DNA from: Lithospermum erythrorhizon
Taxonomy: Eukaryota > Streptophyta > Magnoliopsida > Boraginales > Boraginaceae
Reading direction: 5' to 3'
Length of the DNA: 64,000 nt
Assembly (NCBI GenBank): GCA_019722365.1
Contig: JADFUC010000478.1
Span: forward strand, 1-64,000
Each line of letters opens with the position of its first letter. Position 1 is the first letter of the stretch. Below the pieces are notes generated by a model. It worked only from the letters and a program-made list of their open reading frames with translations. It was not told the origin of the DNA and made no database searches. The translations under genes and the position numbers were made by a program. Positions 1-12,290 of the stretch are shown here, one piece after another.

Positions 1-649
1 TCAGGCTTACTTCGTTCAGATTTACGTATTGCTTATTATCCGGATTTTGGGTTATTATAAATGCTGCTTAGTATTGATCATTGAAATTAATTTGATTTAT
101 TTGATTGTTTTAGAATCTGACCAATTCTTTTATATGAGAATCCACAGATATTATGTAACCCTCGATCCGAAAGGTCGTAATAGATTACTTGATTAGTTAA
201 TTAGTGGTTGTTATGCGGAGTGTCAGCCAACGTAGATTGTTCTAATAGATTTCCTTGCGCTTCAGGTTTTTAGCTAATTAATTTCACTAGTGACATAGGA
301 GATTAATTAAACTAGGAACACTCGGTGAACCCGCGAACCGAACGGTATACCGAACTAACGAGAAATTGGACCCTAGTGTTGATAAATCTATTATTTGGAT
401 AGAGAATACTACTGTTAGGTGAAGTCGATACCCTGGTAATCCTTTTATTCATAAGTTTATCCTTTTTAATTACTGCTTGTTAGTTTAAGTTTAACTAGTT
501 TTAGTACAATCAGTACATACTTAGTTTCATCTGATTACAAGTAATTGAAGTAAACAAGTTCCTCGGTGGATTAGAGCCACCCCACTTGGCCATTTGGCCA
601 CTGCCTCTGCCGACTCGTGCTCTTGCGAGGAATATAATTTGTTCCATCA
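1..649 (+). repeat. 5' LTR of the Athila-like element (left edge at or before the window start)
   Basis: Aligns along most of its length with 11673-12290. Shared blocks include ggattttgg-gttattataaatg, agctaattaatttcac, gataaatctattatttggat, and the end gaggaatataatttgttcc followed by atca. The first ~40 bases match poorly, so the true TG start is mutated or just outside. The block ends in CA at 649, seven bases before the PBS. Confidence 0.85.
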
Positions 650-655
650 AATTTC

Positions 656-673
656 TGGCGCCATTGCCAGGGA
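656..673 (+). other. Primer binding site, complementary to tRNA-Asp
   Basis: The 18 bases tggcgccattgccaggga match the complement of the 3' end of plant tRNA-Asp (TGGCGCCGTTGCCGGGGA) at 16 positions. Both mismatches are G to A, as expected from decay of methylated cytosines. Its position just after the LTR is correct for minus-strand priming. tRNA-Asp priming is known for Athila elements. Confidence 0.85.
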
Positions 674-949
674 ACTAGATTTATTTAAATTTTTAGTAGT
701 TGTTTTAGTTTTAAGTTATTTTATATTTATTGTTTGGTTGTTTGATCTTTTTATTTGATTTGTACGATTTTACGGTCATCTTTGGTCGGCGTTCGTGGGT
801 CTGATTTATTACCATTGAGCAGCGATATCGGCTGACTTGGAAGGAATAGGTGTCAAATTTCTAGTTCTACAATGATAGCGATTGACGCGGGGAAGACAAA
901 TGAAAAGGCTGGTCCTTACCCGGGGAGTGGTGGATCATGCTGCGTCGTT

Positions 950-1740
950 CACAGATGATGCAACTAAAAATTTTGAGTTGAGGAGGTTTACTTCCATAAC
1001 TTGCCCAAATTTTCATGGGATTACAGCGAAGACCCAACGACATTCTTGAATGAGAGAGCTTTGGGATAATGGTAGGTAGTCTTCCCAATAATGGAGTAAC
1101 CACATGAGTCCCTGGCTGAAGATGCTTCCATATACTTTGAAAGATGCGACCCGTAGGTGGTTTTTGTCTATGCATATCGATTACATTCATCATGGAGGAG
1201 ATGCATGAGAAGTTTGTGGCAAAGTTAAATGCATATGCAAAAGTGCATCAGCGAGGAAGCGATTTTGAATTTTGCGAAGATGATGATGAGTCTTTCCACG
1301 AGGCATAGGATCGTTTCGGGCATTGTTGATTTAGTATCCCCCGTCATATGTTACCCACATGAACTACAACACTCATATTTCTATGATGGTCTGACTCTTG
1401 CACATCAAACGATGGTTGACAATGGGCAGTGCGTTCGGTGGCAAGGCGATTGGAAGAGATTCAAGAAATTTTTGAATCATTAGCTAATAATTCCTTGTAG
1501 AAGGGTGTTAGGAGAAATACTAGAGGAGTACATGGAATAAATTCTAATTCCAACATTGATGTGAATAGACAGTTGGCATCCATGCAGAGGCAAATTGAGC
1601 AGTTATCTATGAGTTCACACGGATCATCTATGCAGAGTGCCAATATGTATTCTTCTCGCTTGAGGTTATTACGAGATGTCGGAAACAAACAGGAAATGCC
1701 ACGCGAGCGGGTACAACTCAAGATTGACTAATGATCACTA
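950..1740 (+). pseudogene. gag remnant of the Athila-like element
   Basis: Read across three frames, the plus strand shows retrotransposon gag features: FPNFHG-EDP-type text near 990-1030, then LPYTLKDATRRWF near 1120-1160. Further on are a heptad EAWDRFRALL-CPRHG near 1295-1350 and FYDGLT around 1380. These match the Retrotrans_gag pattern (LPFSLKDKAKxWL, EAWERFKxLLRxCPHHG, FYxGL). Several single-base indels and stops interrupt it. No zinc knuckle is visible downstream. Short ORFs on either strand here are fragments or antisense shadows. Confidence 0.75.
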
Positions 1741-2149
1741 TTCAAACACACAATCCGAGGTGGAGAGATCATCCAAATTTCTCGTGGAAGAATAATGAAG
1801 AGGGCAACCCCAAGGCGAGTGAATATTAATTGCCAATAATACTTTGGTGGGGGTACGGGTGGAGTCGGGTTCGATCCGTCTTACCGTGCTTAGAATCCAG
1901 GGGAGCACTGTCGAACACTAGTGCGTCGTCGGGAAGTTAGAGGGATTTGAGATGGGTCGGTGGGTGAGGCTGTGGCTTGAGAACACAGAGTTTCCTGGTG
2001 GCAGAGCAATCAAAGGGGTGATGACTGAGAATTAGGAAAGTTCTTGTCACGGGATCCATTGGAGACAAGAAGGTTGTGAATATAAAAAGAAACTGATAGG
2101 AAAGGAAAGAAAAGAGCAAGCAAAAGGGGAAGCCACTCCAGATGAGAGA

Positions 2150-2773
2150 CAAATGGAGGAGGTGGTGAAGCCATACGTTCCGCCAGTGCCTTTCCCGAAG
2201 AGGCTCCTCAGAAGTAAACTGGATAAGTCTTTCTCTGAACTCTATGAAATTCTTTCTAAAGTTCATGTTAATTTACCTTTATTAAATGTGATTAAAAATA
2301 TTCCCTCTTATGCTAAGTTCTTCAAGGACTTGAGTTCTAATAAGAGGAAATATGAGCCTAATGAAAAGGTTTTTATTTTTTGAGATGGCTAATGTTGTGC
2401 CATGACTTGTCACTAAACTTAAGGACTTGAGTTTTATGATTATATTAGTATTGGGGATTACCGAAAGCTAAGGCAATGTTAGATTTAGGTGCTAGCATAA
2501 ATCTTCTTCCTTACTCTTTGTACTTGCAATTAGGACTTAAAGAATTAAAACCTACTACTATGACCCTTCAATTAGCTGATCGTTCAGTAAAATATCCTAG
2601 GGGTATAGTAGAGGATGTTTTGGTGCAAATTGATAAACTGATTGTCCCTGTAGATTTCGTGGTTCTTGAGATGGAACACACTGACCACCATGAATCTACC
2701 GTTCTTTTGGAGCCATTTATTGCTACCACCGGGACTCGAATTGATGTGCAAAATGGGAGATTAACTATGTATG
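2150..2773 (+). pseudogene. Gag C-terminal/aspartic protease region of the Athila-like element
   Basis: 2153-2383 encodes the conserved pre-protease segment (PPVPFPKRL, PSYAKFFKDL). After a short frame break, 2476 onward encodes the aspartyl protease: active-site segment LDLGASINLLPYSLY, then LADRSVKYPRGIVEDVLV and FVVLEME, ending in IDVQNGRLTM. Protease cleaves the Gag-Pol polyprotein during particle maturation. The active-site D-L/S-G-A tripeptide is retained, and this is the best preserved part of the element. It is cut at 2773 by a copia LTR. Confidence 0.85.
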
Positions 2774-3737
2774 TGTTGGAAATCAATGAGATTTGGTTCC
2801 ATTTATTATGCCCGTTGCTAAATGTGATTATCGAACTTAGTGTTCAACTTAGTAATTGCTTCTATTACTAGTGTGGGTTCGCCTGATAATTTAAGGGGTT
2901 ATGAGCGGTGCTAGATTTACTCGTGTCGTTATAATAATAGTAATTGGTCAATTATTATTATTATACAACTTACTATTATCGAGCCTAGAAGGTCCTGTGT
3001 CTGATGGCGTTGATTTATATTTCATGTATGAAATTAAAGAGAGCCCATATAATAATTAGAAATGTATTTCTCAATTACAAAGTTCTACATTTATGCTAGA
3101 ATATCGATTGAACAAATAGAATCAATTAAATAGTTATTTAATTGGTTCGATAATTACAGTATTTATCGATAAGCTTGAAAGATTATTGATATTATTTCAT
3201 TCTTATTTAATTAGGCTTACAATTAAATAGTTGACTTCGATAGCAACTTCAATTTAGTGTCTTGAGAGACTAATAGAGTTAACGAGTCAACTAATACTTA
3301 GCGGGTTGCTTATCGGGCTTGTTTTAACCCAGCCTATAAGCAAACTTTAGAGTTTTTCATCATAAGTTTTGTAAAAACTTTTTACCAAAACCACAGTAAC
3401 CTTTACTTTTGGCGAAATTCTCCCGAAATTTTGGGGTTTTTGGTTTTGTTCATCCTTGTTTGCTAGTATAGATTGGTTCTTGATTGACCCCTCTGGTGTG
3501 GACCCAACTGAGATATCATCGATTGATATTACAACAAGGAGGCTGAAGGAGATCAAATTCCGTTGTGAATTTTGAGCGTGTGGATTTTGGTGGAATTTAC
3601 TCCCATTGCCTTTGTAAGTCTTGCATTCATATATTTAATTATATGTTTTGTGATGAATAATGTAGTATGCACTTTAAAGATCCTCCTGGAACTATGGATT
3701 TGTATTTATACTCACATATCCATGGTAATCTTCTTCG
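2774..3737 (+). mobile_element. Solo LTR of copia family A, inserted in the Athila-like element
   Basis: Starts TGTTGGAAATCAATG and aligns along its length with the reverse complement of 23182-24174, including the AT-rich hairpin aataatagtaattggtcaat near 2935 and the U5 text aataatgtagtatgcacttt. The right end is approximate: similarity fades after tatactcacatatccatgg. Flanking pentamers gtatg (2769-2773) and atatg (3738-3742) differ at one base and may be the target duplication. No copia internal sequence follows, so this is a solo LTR. Confidence 0.75.
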
Positions 3738-3869
3738 ATATGTGCTCGTCAATGTTGATTATATTGCATACGATAGATAGTAGTGCGTAATATTATTCAA
3801 CTTAAGATCTTGATCACGAAGTGTGCCAATTTCATTATCATTTGCATTATGTTCATAAGTGCGTCACTA

Positions 3870-5436
3870 GCCTGACATTGCAAGATGATGAAATCAACAA
3901 TAACATACGTACATTTCGAAAGATTTCAATAACCTTGTGTCAGCTCGGCCTTTTCTGTCAGTAGCCAGTAATGACATGCCATTCGACAACTAATCGGCTA
4001 GAGCTGACACAATCAACTCAACAATTTTATCAACTCAACAACTCTATCAACTCAATAACTCTACAATTCGAACAACTCCAACAACTCAATATAAGTCGGT
4101 TTCTACAACTAATGGCATATAATCAGCACCGACACTGGGGAGAAACTTGTACCCGTCGACATAGCTATCGCGAATAAATAACGCGAGTACCGACACTTAC
4201 CGCTTATACCGGTATAATGCAAATACCGGAAAATACAACTCAACAAGCACCATGGCATATACAACTCTTCCTAATAAGACTGTGTCGCTTTCCAATAGCA
4301 CCATCACGACTCGTGAGACCACCAGGCACTTGGCAACCAACTCGACCCAGCGATGCATATTCAACATATAATTTAACACAAAATCATATATACATACACA
4401 TATCCGTAATCAAGTAGTTAATCAACACATGAGATAGATACTACTTCTCGGCTAAACCTCTAAAAAACTCCTTGTCCAACGACAACGGACCTTTCCCACT
4501 TTGATCGCGCCTAAACAAGCATTCAAAATTATAATTACTACTTATAATACAACTAGTAATATAATATTCTATATATATTTTATCTCATATTCTCCCAAAA
4601 GAAATAACCTTGAAAATTCTCATTATAATCTTATTCGACTTAAGTTGACAACTTTCCATTTTAATGATTGAGTTCCGATTACTAGTTTAACTATGCATGT
4701 ATTCGATATTAACAAGCTAATCATCATTTCTAACCATCTTAATCTGGCTTGATTCTTACTCAAAGCTTGCAAGCTTCATTTTATCCTAATATTCTCGAAA
4801 TCACGTATAAATCCACCTTTATACCTCGAAAACAACTATAATAAAGTCGAGAGTGCGGTATACCGTAGTAAAACCATTTTGAAAAAGTCAAAAAAAGTCA
4901 TGAAAGTCATCTATAATTCTCAACCACGTTTCAGCATGCAAATCGATTGGTATACGCTCTTGTCGATAATGTCTAAGCTTGAATGGCGGTTACATGCCGT
5001 TATCGATATCAAAACTCGAAATTCGACTTCGAAGTAGCAAAAAGTCAACATCCTCGAAGATTCATGAAATACTCCAAAGGTTGAGCTTTCTTACCTTAAA
5101 GCACGTGAGAGATGACTCGGGGAAACTCTCAAGAAATTTTAGTGCGAATCTTTCAAGATGAGAAGAAAATGGAAGAAGAAAAATCCAAAAGGAAAATAGG
5201 GAGGGGGGGGTTCGGCCCCTAATTTGAAAGGAAAGAGGCTGACTAAGGAAATGGATAATGATGAAATGGTAACAACATGGGAGTTCGTCTGATATATTTC
5301 TAGAGTTGTGTTTGAGTCTCGTTAGTTTTCGGTTTAGTTTACCGTCTCGGTGTAACAACCTTGGTAACGTAAACTTAGCTTACAACCTCAAAATAATATC
5401 TATAATACTCCTTGGCATCTGGAGCGAGGTTATTAC
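3870..5436 (-). mobile_element. Probable Ty3/gypsy LTR (minus orientation) nested next to the copia solo LTR
   Basis: Athila coding sequence stops before 2774 and resumes at about 5441, so this DNA is foreign to it. On the minus strand it begins TGTAATAACCTCGCTCC, the TGTTAC/TGTAAT-type start of many plant chromovirus LTRs, and contains promoter-like AT-rich stretches and no ORF of note. A second copy was not found in the window. The inner boundary near 3870 is a guess; 3738-3870 is unassigned. It could instead be another repeat class. Confidence 0.4.
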
Positions 5437-5440
5437 ATTA

Positions 5441-8180
5441 AGCCACCTATAATCCCATTTTGAAAATATGTTTGTCTTGAGTACTAATGAAAGCAGCTTC
5501 TAGTTATTATTTACGCCGATTTAACTAAGTTACAGGAAGAGAGTTTGATGGAGGTGCTCAAGGACAATGTTCAAGCTATAGGGTGGACTCTTGCTGATAT
5601 CAAGGGGATTGAATCGGTGTTTGCATGCATAAAATCCTGTTGGAAGATAATGCTAAGCCTCCAAGAGATACTCAAAGGAGGCTAAATCCAAATTTGAAAG
5701 AGGTAGTACCTTGTTGAGGTGCTTAAAATTCTTGAATCTGGTATTATTTATCTTATCTCCCAATAGTAATTAGGTTAGTCCTGTGCATGTAGTCCCCAAA
5801 AGTGCAGTATCGCTGTAATTAAGTAAATGATAAGAATGAGCAAATTACTGACCATGATAGTTACAAAGATCGAGAATGGCCATTGATTTTTCGAAAATTA
5901 AATCTTGTTACAAAAAGGATCATTTTCCGTTACATTTCGTTGATCAAATGCTCGAGAGGTTGGCCCAAGTGCAAATGCGTGATTATTGTTTTTCTAGATG
6001 GTTTGTCTGGGTATTTTCAGATACCTATATCCCGAAGAATCAGAGACTACGCTATATCTTTTGGAACCTTTAGCGTCTTGGAGGATGCTTGACACGATTT
6101 ATGTAATGCTGCTAAGAATATTTAGGAGATCGCATGTTATCCATTTTCTCTGATATGATTGAGAAGATTATTGAGGTTTTTATGGATGACTTCTCAATGT
6201 TTGGAGAGTCATTTGAATATTGCCTGGAGCATCTGAATGTGGTTCTCGAATCTTTGTCATAGAGCAATTTAACTTTAAAATTTGGGAAAAGGAGTGTCAT
6301 TTTATGGTTAAATGAGGAGCGTATTAGGACATATTGTTTCTCAGGCATAGGGGTTGATAAAAGCTAAGATAGATGTTATATCAAAACTTCCACCGCTAAC
6401 TACGTTGAGAGATAAGAGGATTTCTTAGGGGCATCTTGGTTTTTTATAGAAGATTCATAAAAGATTTTCAAAAGTCATTGGCACTTTTTAATCTTGGCTA
6501 AAGATGTTAAATTCGAGTTTAGTCAGGATTGCATGAATTCTTTTGTTCTGTTAAAGGAGAAGTTGACCACGCCCCACATTCTTGTGGCACCATTGGTGGT
6601 CACTTGGGTTTTTGAGTTGATATGTGATGCTTCTAATTGTATGCTGCCTGGGGCGTGTTAGGACAAAAGGTTGATAACTTGCCTATGGTAATTCATTGCA
6701 CGCTAGTAGAACTTTGAATGATGCACAAATAAATTACACTACAAGCGAAAAAAAATTACTAGAGTTATTTGCTTTGAAACTGAAGTTCCTTTCTTATCTA
6801 CTTGATTTCCTGGTGATTGTTTATAGATAATTACGTTAAAATATTTGCTAACCAGAAAGATGCAAAGCCAGTTAATTAGATGGATTCTCTTTGCTTACAA
6901 GAGTTTGATCTTATAATCAAGGATAAAAAGGGGTGTGAGAATAATGTGGTTGATCATCTGTCTAGGTTGCTTGAGGTAGATAGTCCTAATGATGTTGCAG
7001 GTGGAAATTTGATACCCATAAATGAAAGTTTACCACGTAGACCTTTCCCATGTGTGTTCGTGGAGATGAACCGTGGTTTTCAGCGATATTGTGAATTTTC
7101 TTGGCTCGGGTAGTATTCTGCGATTTAAGTTCACATGAAAATAAAGCGTTCTTATAGAAGTCATACCTTTTCAAACACTACACGATCTGATTATCCGACG
7201 ATGTGTTCACGAGCTGAGCAGGAGAGCATCTTGAATATTGTAAATGCGCTAAGCTATGGAGGTCATTTTTGAGGTAAACTGACTTTGAAAATACTTGGCC
7301 AGGGTTACATTGGCCATGTCGACTTCAAGATGTTATAGCTTCATGCAAAGATGCAATAAATGCCAAGAAACGAGGTAACCTTGGTAAGAGAAATTGGTTT
7401 TGAATATATCTTGCGGTTCTTTATTGATTATGTATGCAAATGGATAGAGGCAATTGCCACTTAGGAGCTAATGATAATAAAGTGGTAATCAAGTTTTTGA
7501 AAGACACGATATTTTCAAGGTTTGGAACTCCTAGAGTTTTAATCAGTGATGGGGGTAAACATTTTTGTAATTCTTCTTTATCTGTTGTTTTGAAGAAATA
7601 TAATGTTACATCATGTTGCTTTAGCTTATCACCCACAGACATCGGGGCGGTGGAAGCAACGGACAAATCAAGGATATTTTGGAGAAGACAGTGAACCCAG
7701 CGAGGCGGTCCTTGAAGTTGAGCGATGCATTGTGGGGCACGTGAGCTTGACATATAAGAGCGCCCGTTAGCCCTTGGTCGCCTACATTGATTAGTTTATG
7801 GTAAAAGCTCAAGCGAGCGAGGCAGCGAGTTGAGGCTAGATGCTTATGAAATTTAGGATCTTTTAAGGAAAGGGACAAATTTTACCGTGATAGAGGCGAT
7901 GGAGAAGAGCATTGGGCAATTGTAGAAAGTTTTGTTGTTATTCAATTAATCTCCGTTTGTTCCCGAGGTAAGTTAAAGTCAAGATGGAGTGGTCCATTCA
8001 TAGTAAAAACAAGTGTTTCCCAATTGGAGGCATTGAAGTTGAAAATCTGACAACAGGAAGTACATTTAAGGTGAATGGACACCGAGTTAAAGAATATAAG
8101 AGAATACACGGGGAAGAAGTCATTGATTCCATTTGACCTCGCGTCACCGGGCGTTAAAATACGGCGCTTGGTGGGAGGCA
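5441..8180 (+). pseudogene. pol remnant of the Athila-like element: RT, RNase H, integrase
   Basis: Resumes with text like YADLTKLQEESLMEVLKDN and AIGWTLADIKGI (5510-5610), the RT N-terminal region. Then DHFPL-F-DQMLERLA near 5920. The RT catalytic motif EVFMDDFSMFG is intact at 6173-6205 (FMDD at 6179-6190). RNase H follows (CDAS near 6620; ENNVVDHLSRL near 6940-6975). Integrase shows the zinc-binding SYGGHF and CNKCQ-type remnants (7250-7370), then IDYVCKWIEAIA and KDTIFSRFGTPRVLISDGG (7410-7560), with AYHPQT near 7625-7645. It ends with the GHRVK and RRLVGG tail near 8060-8180. Stops and shifts occur throughout. Reading frame changes at least ten times, so no functional polyprotein can be made. 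Confidence 0.9.
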
Positions 8181-8828
8181 ACCCATGAAGTTTATTAGTG
8201 TACTTTCATTTCGTATTGTTTTTATTAGTCTAGGAATTGTACTCAAATTTGGCCCACAAAATTTGATTTGGGAGTATTCGAGGATTACCTTAAATTTAGC
8301 CTCTGAGGTTGGGGAGCCTATTTCGAGCTTTGCCCAAAATTTAACTTGAGGAGGCTAATTCGGGGCACTTTTATTAGTAAAAAATCAAAAAAAACAAATA
8401 GAACCTAAGCCGTCAGAGCCATTCACCCTCTTCTTGTCTTTCACATATGCTTTTTGCTTCCTTTTGCCGCGCCATTCCGCTCCTCCGTGCAGTGCAAATT
8501 CCTCACACGGCCGCCCGCTTCCCTACGCTCGCCAAATCCGGGCGCAATTCCTACGTCCCCAACTTCCGTTGTCATAGTCATTTGAAATCATTTAGATGCA
8601 GCCTTGCCAGCCAATCTTGGGTCGTACCAGCAAAATCCCAGTTGTGAGTTAATTAGGTTTATTAATACGTTTTTATTATTATTATTATTTCATTTATTTC
8701 TTTTTTATTATTATTATTATTTTTCGGTGTGTGTTCTATTGTGTTTAATCGTTGAAGGTGGGATTTGTGGTATAATTTTATTAGGTGTGTTGAGTTGTAA
8801 CTTTAAGTGTGGGTGGTGTTTATTTGGA
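8181..8828 (+). other. Spacer between pol and the 3' ORF of the Athila-like element
   Basis: No coding similarity recognised. Holds a TTATTA-rich simple stretch (about 8672-8725) and the first AAGTGTGGG motif (8804-8812) just upstream of the 3' ORF. Two short ORFs at 8447-8855 have no family resemblance. Confidence 0.5.
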
Positions 8829-9930
8829 GTGTCTATCGTTGATGACGATGACTAGCTTCGACCCTAAGGCTACCGGTGTTTCCGCTAAGTCTAGGAGCCT
8901 CTACCAAGTATAATCTAAGTATAAGGGGCCTCCTCCATCTCAGTCTTTGATTTGTGTGCCCTCCTCCCAAGACTTGATTCCGTTGAGGGATAATCGTTTG
9001 TGGTATGATTCCCATTTAGATAATGCATTTATTCAAGAGCACGTTTTAGCCAAAACTGAGAGTGACTTGTTAGGTATTCGCACTACTTTTCGTACTCTAG
9101 GTTGGGAACCGATTCTTGACATTGAACCTAAGTTTTCTAGGAACAAAGTATGTGAATTTTATGCCAATATTGTGAATAAGCAGGATGAGTCACAACAGAG
9201 TTTTGAAACTATGGTTAATGGGATGCGCATAAATGTTGACTCTAAAATCCTGCGTCCCGAATGCGTTTGCCATTCGTGTAAGGGGACCTTTGTTTATGTG
9301 CGTGGGGTGGTTATACAAAGAGTGAGGATGACTTTAGTTTGCTAGAGAGCACGTGATTTAGGCATTTTCCCCTTGATTCGGTACTTCCCGATCGCGCACG
9401 TTATGCTTTAGAAATTGTCAAGCCCAAATGCCCAATCGCTTATTCCTTCATTTTGCATTGTAATGTATTTGAATACTAATTGTGATGATACAGGCGTTCC
9501 TAAGGATATTTATCTCATGAGTAAGCTTATAAGGGCGTGGTCAAACTCATATTTAGATGAAGCGAATACGGTCATTGCTCGTATGCTAGAATTTGTTCCT
9601 TGATACTCGGTCAATGCTTGTATTCGCACCCGTATTGTGATTACTAGGATTCGCCGTTTGATTTGGAGTCAAGATTCTTGGCGAATGAAACGAGGAGTTT
9701 AGTAATCTTGTTAGTATTGATACTTTGAAAAAGTGGCATTTCAGGTTGGGACCTAATGGGTGGATAAAGCAAGGGAAGTTGGACATTGCTGCTACGACCT
9801 CTCACTGTACTGAGTCTGGAACTCCCGTATCACTTGTTTCTATTTGGAGTAAACAACCGACCGGAAGCAAGGGCCGCCTCTGAGGGAGAAGGTTGATAAT
9901 ATTTTGCAGGTGTTGCGAGGAGGTGGCTTT
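8829..9930 (+). pseudogene. Athila third ORF with a 'putative plant transposon protein'-like domain, broken
   Basis: Starts near an ATG at 8849 (MTSFDPKATG), with a stop at 8908. The longest open piece (8947-9345) reads LRDNRLWYDSHLD, then FRTLGWEPILD and VCEFYANIV, then a G-M-R-I-N-V segment. After a break, GVPKDIYLMSKLIRAW (9495-9545) follows, then TRIVITRIRRLIW-like text to about 9690. The FYANI and (N)xPKxI..xLI..W spacing fits the domain annotated in plant proteomes as putative plant transposon protein (from memory of the family, not a search). Athila elements carry an extra ORF here, often called env-like; I see no clear signal peptide or membrane segments. Function unknown. Confidence 0.65.
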
Positions 9931-11672
9931 ACATGAATCCTAGAGGTTTGGTCACTTGGGGAGTATTCTTTTCTTTTAGTTGTTTTTCTTTCATTGCATT
10001 TTTGTTCCTTGTCCTCCTTTTATTTTTATGCCTTTTTGTTTGTGTATCGTGGTAGATTGCTGCTCCTTCCCCTCGTATTATCATGTTTCATTGGGGACAA
10101 TGTTAAATTTAAGTGTGGGGGGATGGACTTGAAATTTGTGTATTGTCTGAGTCTGTGTTTTCATTGGAGAATGCGTGAAATTTGTCTTTGGACTTGTTTG
10201 TTTGTGTATCCTTTCGTTGATAGTGTAGTGTATGATGCATATGAGGGACATTAGTAGATTGGATAAGGTTAGAGATTTTGATTGAGTATATTTAAGATCA
10301 ACTTTTTGCTTGCGCTGATTAGCCCAATATGGAACAGAGGATTTCAGTTCTGAGATAGTGGATATTTATATACTGCTTGTGAGTTTTGTGCCTTCAGTTA
10401 TTTAAATTTTCTTTAATGTGTGATGCTCGTACTTGATACAATTCTTCAGAACTTGTTTTGAACCCCTATTTGATTTTGAATGTGTGCATGCATAAGAATG
10501 ATGGAGGCAATTTAGGAAATTACCCCACTCTTCCCATAAAGCCAACCTTGTGTTAATCTTAGTAAGCCCCGTTGAGCCTTTATGTTGGACCTCTTTGTTG
10601 TTTAAACCACATTGAACGAGCCTAAAGCCTTGATTTTATGAATTATCCAACTTTTGAACCTACTTGAGGATTGTGATATCTTTTAGATTCACCATGTGCA
10701 TTATCGAATAAGTGTTCTTGTGTTGGTGTATGCAAAGAGTTAAGTGTGGGGGAGTTTATATCAATGAGAAATGCTGCTAGACCTTAATAAAAAAAAAGAA
10801 AGAAAAAGCAAAAAAAATACATAAAATTTCACGTGTAACCAAGCCTATGGTAGAATGTGTCTTGTACTGAGATTGAGGGTAAACACTAACCTATAAATAC
10901 AATTATTGAGTGGTGTGAGTAATTGAGAGATATCCACGTCTGTGAATTGTTTGAATCTGATGGATTAGGAAGATTGTGTATTAGTCAAGTTTGACAAGAT
11001 TTGTGCTTAATTTAAAGTCTTGATCGAGTCCCGTTGACTTGTTCACTTTAATATGTGTTATGCATGAATCTGTTGACTTTGGGATATACTTGCAACAAAA
11101 TGTGCTGAATGTTTTTACTTGAGGACAAGTAATGAGTCAAGTGTGGGGGAGTTTGATTAGCGAATATTTGTCATAGTTTTTAGGATAATTTTGGGTACTT
11201 TATTACTCATAATTTGGTTGTTTAATTAGAATATTATATATTATGTGATTCGGTACGTATTTGGGAAAAAATATGCTAATTTAGGCGAGGAAAAGGCTAA
11301 AAAAAGAATTTGCTTGAATTCGAGTCGTATGTAATTTTCGGAAGAGTGGACAAAAGTTTGTCAGTCGAGAAGAAAAAAGAAGTGATTTATACAAAAAGCA
11401 CAATCGGAGAATAAAAGACCGGAGTTAGCCTAATTATTATAAAAAAATCAAGGCAAGGACTTTGGCGGCGTACTTTTTCGCGCGGGAGGAGCAGAAGAAT
11501 AATTTATCTTGACGGAGGCGAGATCATTCGTACTATTTTCTATCGTTTAAATTGCATTATACAATTGATAGCGTTCTTTATTTATACTCTAGTTGGTTGT
11601 GAGTTCAAACCTATTATCTTTTATTTATTTCGGCATGAGTAGTAGGTAATTTTATTGCTACTTGGGGGGTTT
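9931..11672 (+). other. Long 3' non-coding region of the Athila-like element with repeated G-rich motifs and PPT
   Basis: 1.7 kb without a recognisable coding region. AAGTGTGGGGG motifs recur at about 10111-10122, 10742-10754 and 11140-11152. The first follows ggggacaatgttaaattt, a sequence common in plant gypsy 3' regions. A G-rich tract (cttggggggttt, 11661-11672) abuts the LTR and is the likely polypurine tract for plus-strand priming. A poly-A/AAG-rich stretch lies at 10787-10825. Confidence 0.6.
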
Positions 11673-12290
11673 TGATAATAGCGTAGGTATATTTTTTACA
11701 TCAGGATTTTGGAGTTATTATAAATGCACTAGTGATCGTTGTGACTTAATTTGATTTGATTGTTTAGAATCGGCCAATTAACATGTGATCATAAATATTA
11801 TGTATAGTCAGAAAGTAGGCGTAATAAATGCATTTGATTGGATTAGTAGTGGGTTATTATACGGAAGTGTGCAAGACAAGGAGTGGTTAATAGATTTTCT
11901 TGCTTGACTTCGGGTTTTAGCTAATTAATTTCACACTAGTAGCATGGGAGATTAATTAAGCCCAAAGGAACACCGGTGAACTCGCGAACGAGCGGTATAC
12001 GGAACTAACGAGAAGTGAACCTTAATTGTGATAAATCTATTATTTGGATAGAGAATACTACTGTTGGTGAAGTCGATACACACAGTAATCAGCTATTCAT
12101 AAGTTTATCCCTTTTAATTTGTTAGTTTAGGTTTAACTAGTTAGTACAATCAATTCAATACTTAGTTTCATCTACAATTACAAGTAATTCAAGTAAGCAA
12201 GGATTCGCCGATTGGATTCGGCCCAACTACTTTGAGCTTATTTGTCTTCTTCTGACTAGGTAACTGCGAGGAATATAATTTGTTCCATCA
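11673..12290 (+). repeat. 3' LTR of the Athila-like element
   Basis: 618 bp, starting TGAT and ending ATCA, a perfect 4-bp terminal inverted repeat enclosing TG..CA. Preceded by a G-rich PPT and aligned with 1-649. The next bases (gagtc) would be the right target duplication, but the left partner is outside the window. Confidence 0.88.

Larger units (their letters stand above)
1..12290 (+). mobile_element. Athila-like Ty3/gypsy LTR retrotransposon, decayed, 5' end cut by the window
   Basis: Seen: two related terminal blocks (1-649 and 11673-12290), a tRNA-Asp type PBS just after the left block, then gag, aspartic protease, RT, RNase H and integrase in gypsy order on the plus strand, then an extra 3' ORF and a G-rich tract before the right LTR. 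The tether after RNase H reads ENNVVDHLSRL, typical of Athila/Tat elements (ENxVADHLSRL). The extra ORF between integrase and 3' LTR, plus recurrent AAGTGTGGGGG motifs, fits the Athila lineage. All coding parts carry frameshifts and stops, and the two LTRs differ by many substitutions and indels, so the insertion is old and inactive. The left flank is outside the window, so no TSD can be tested. Confidence 0.88.
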
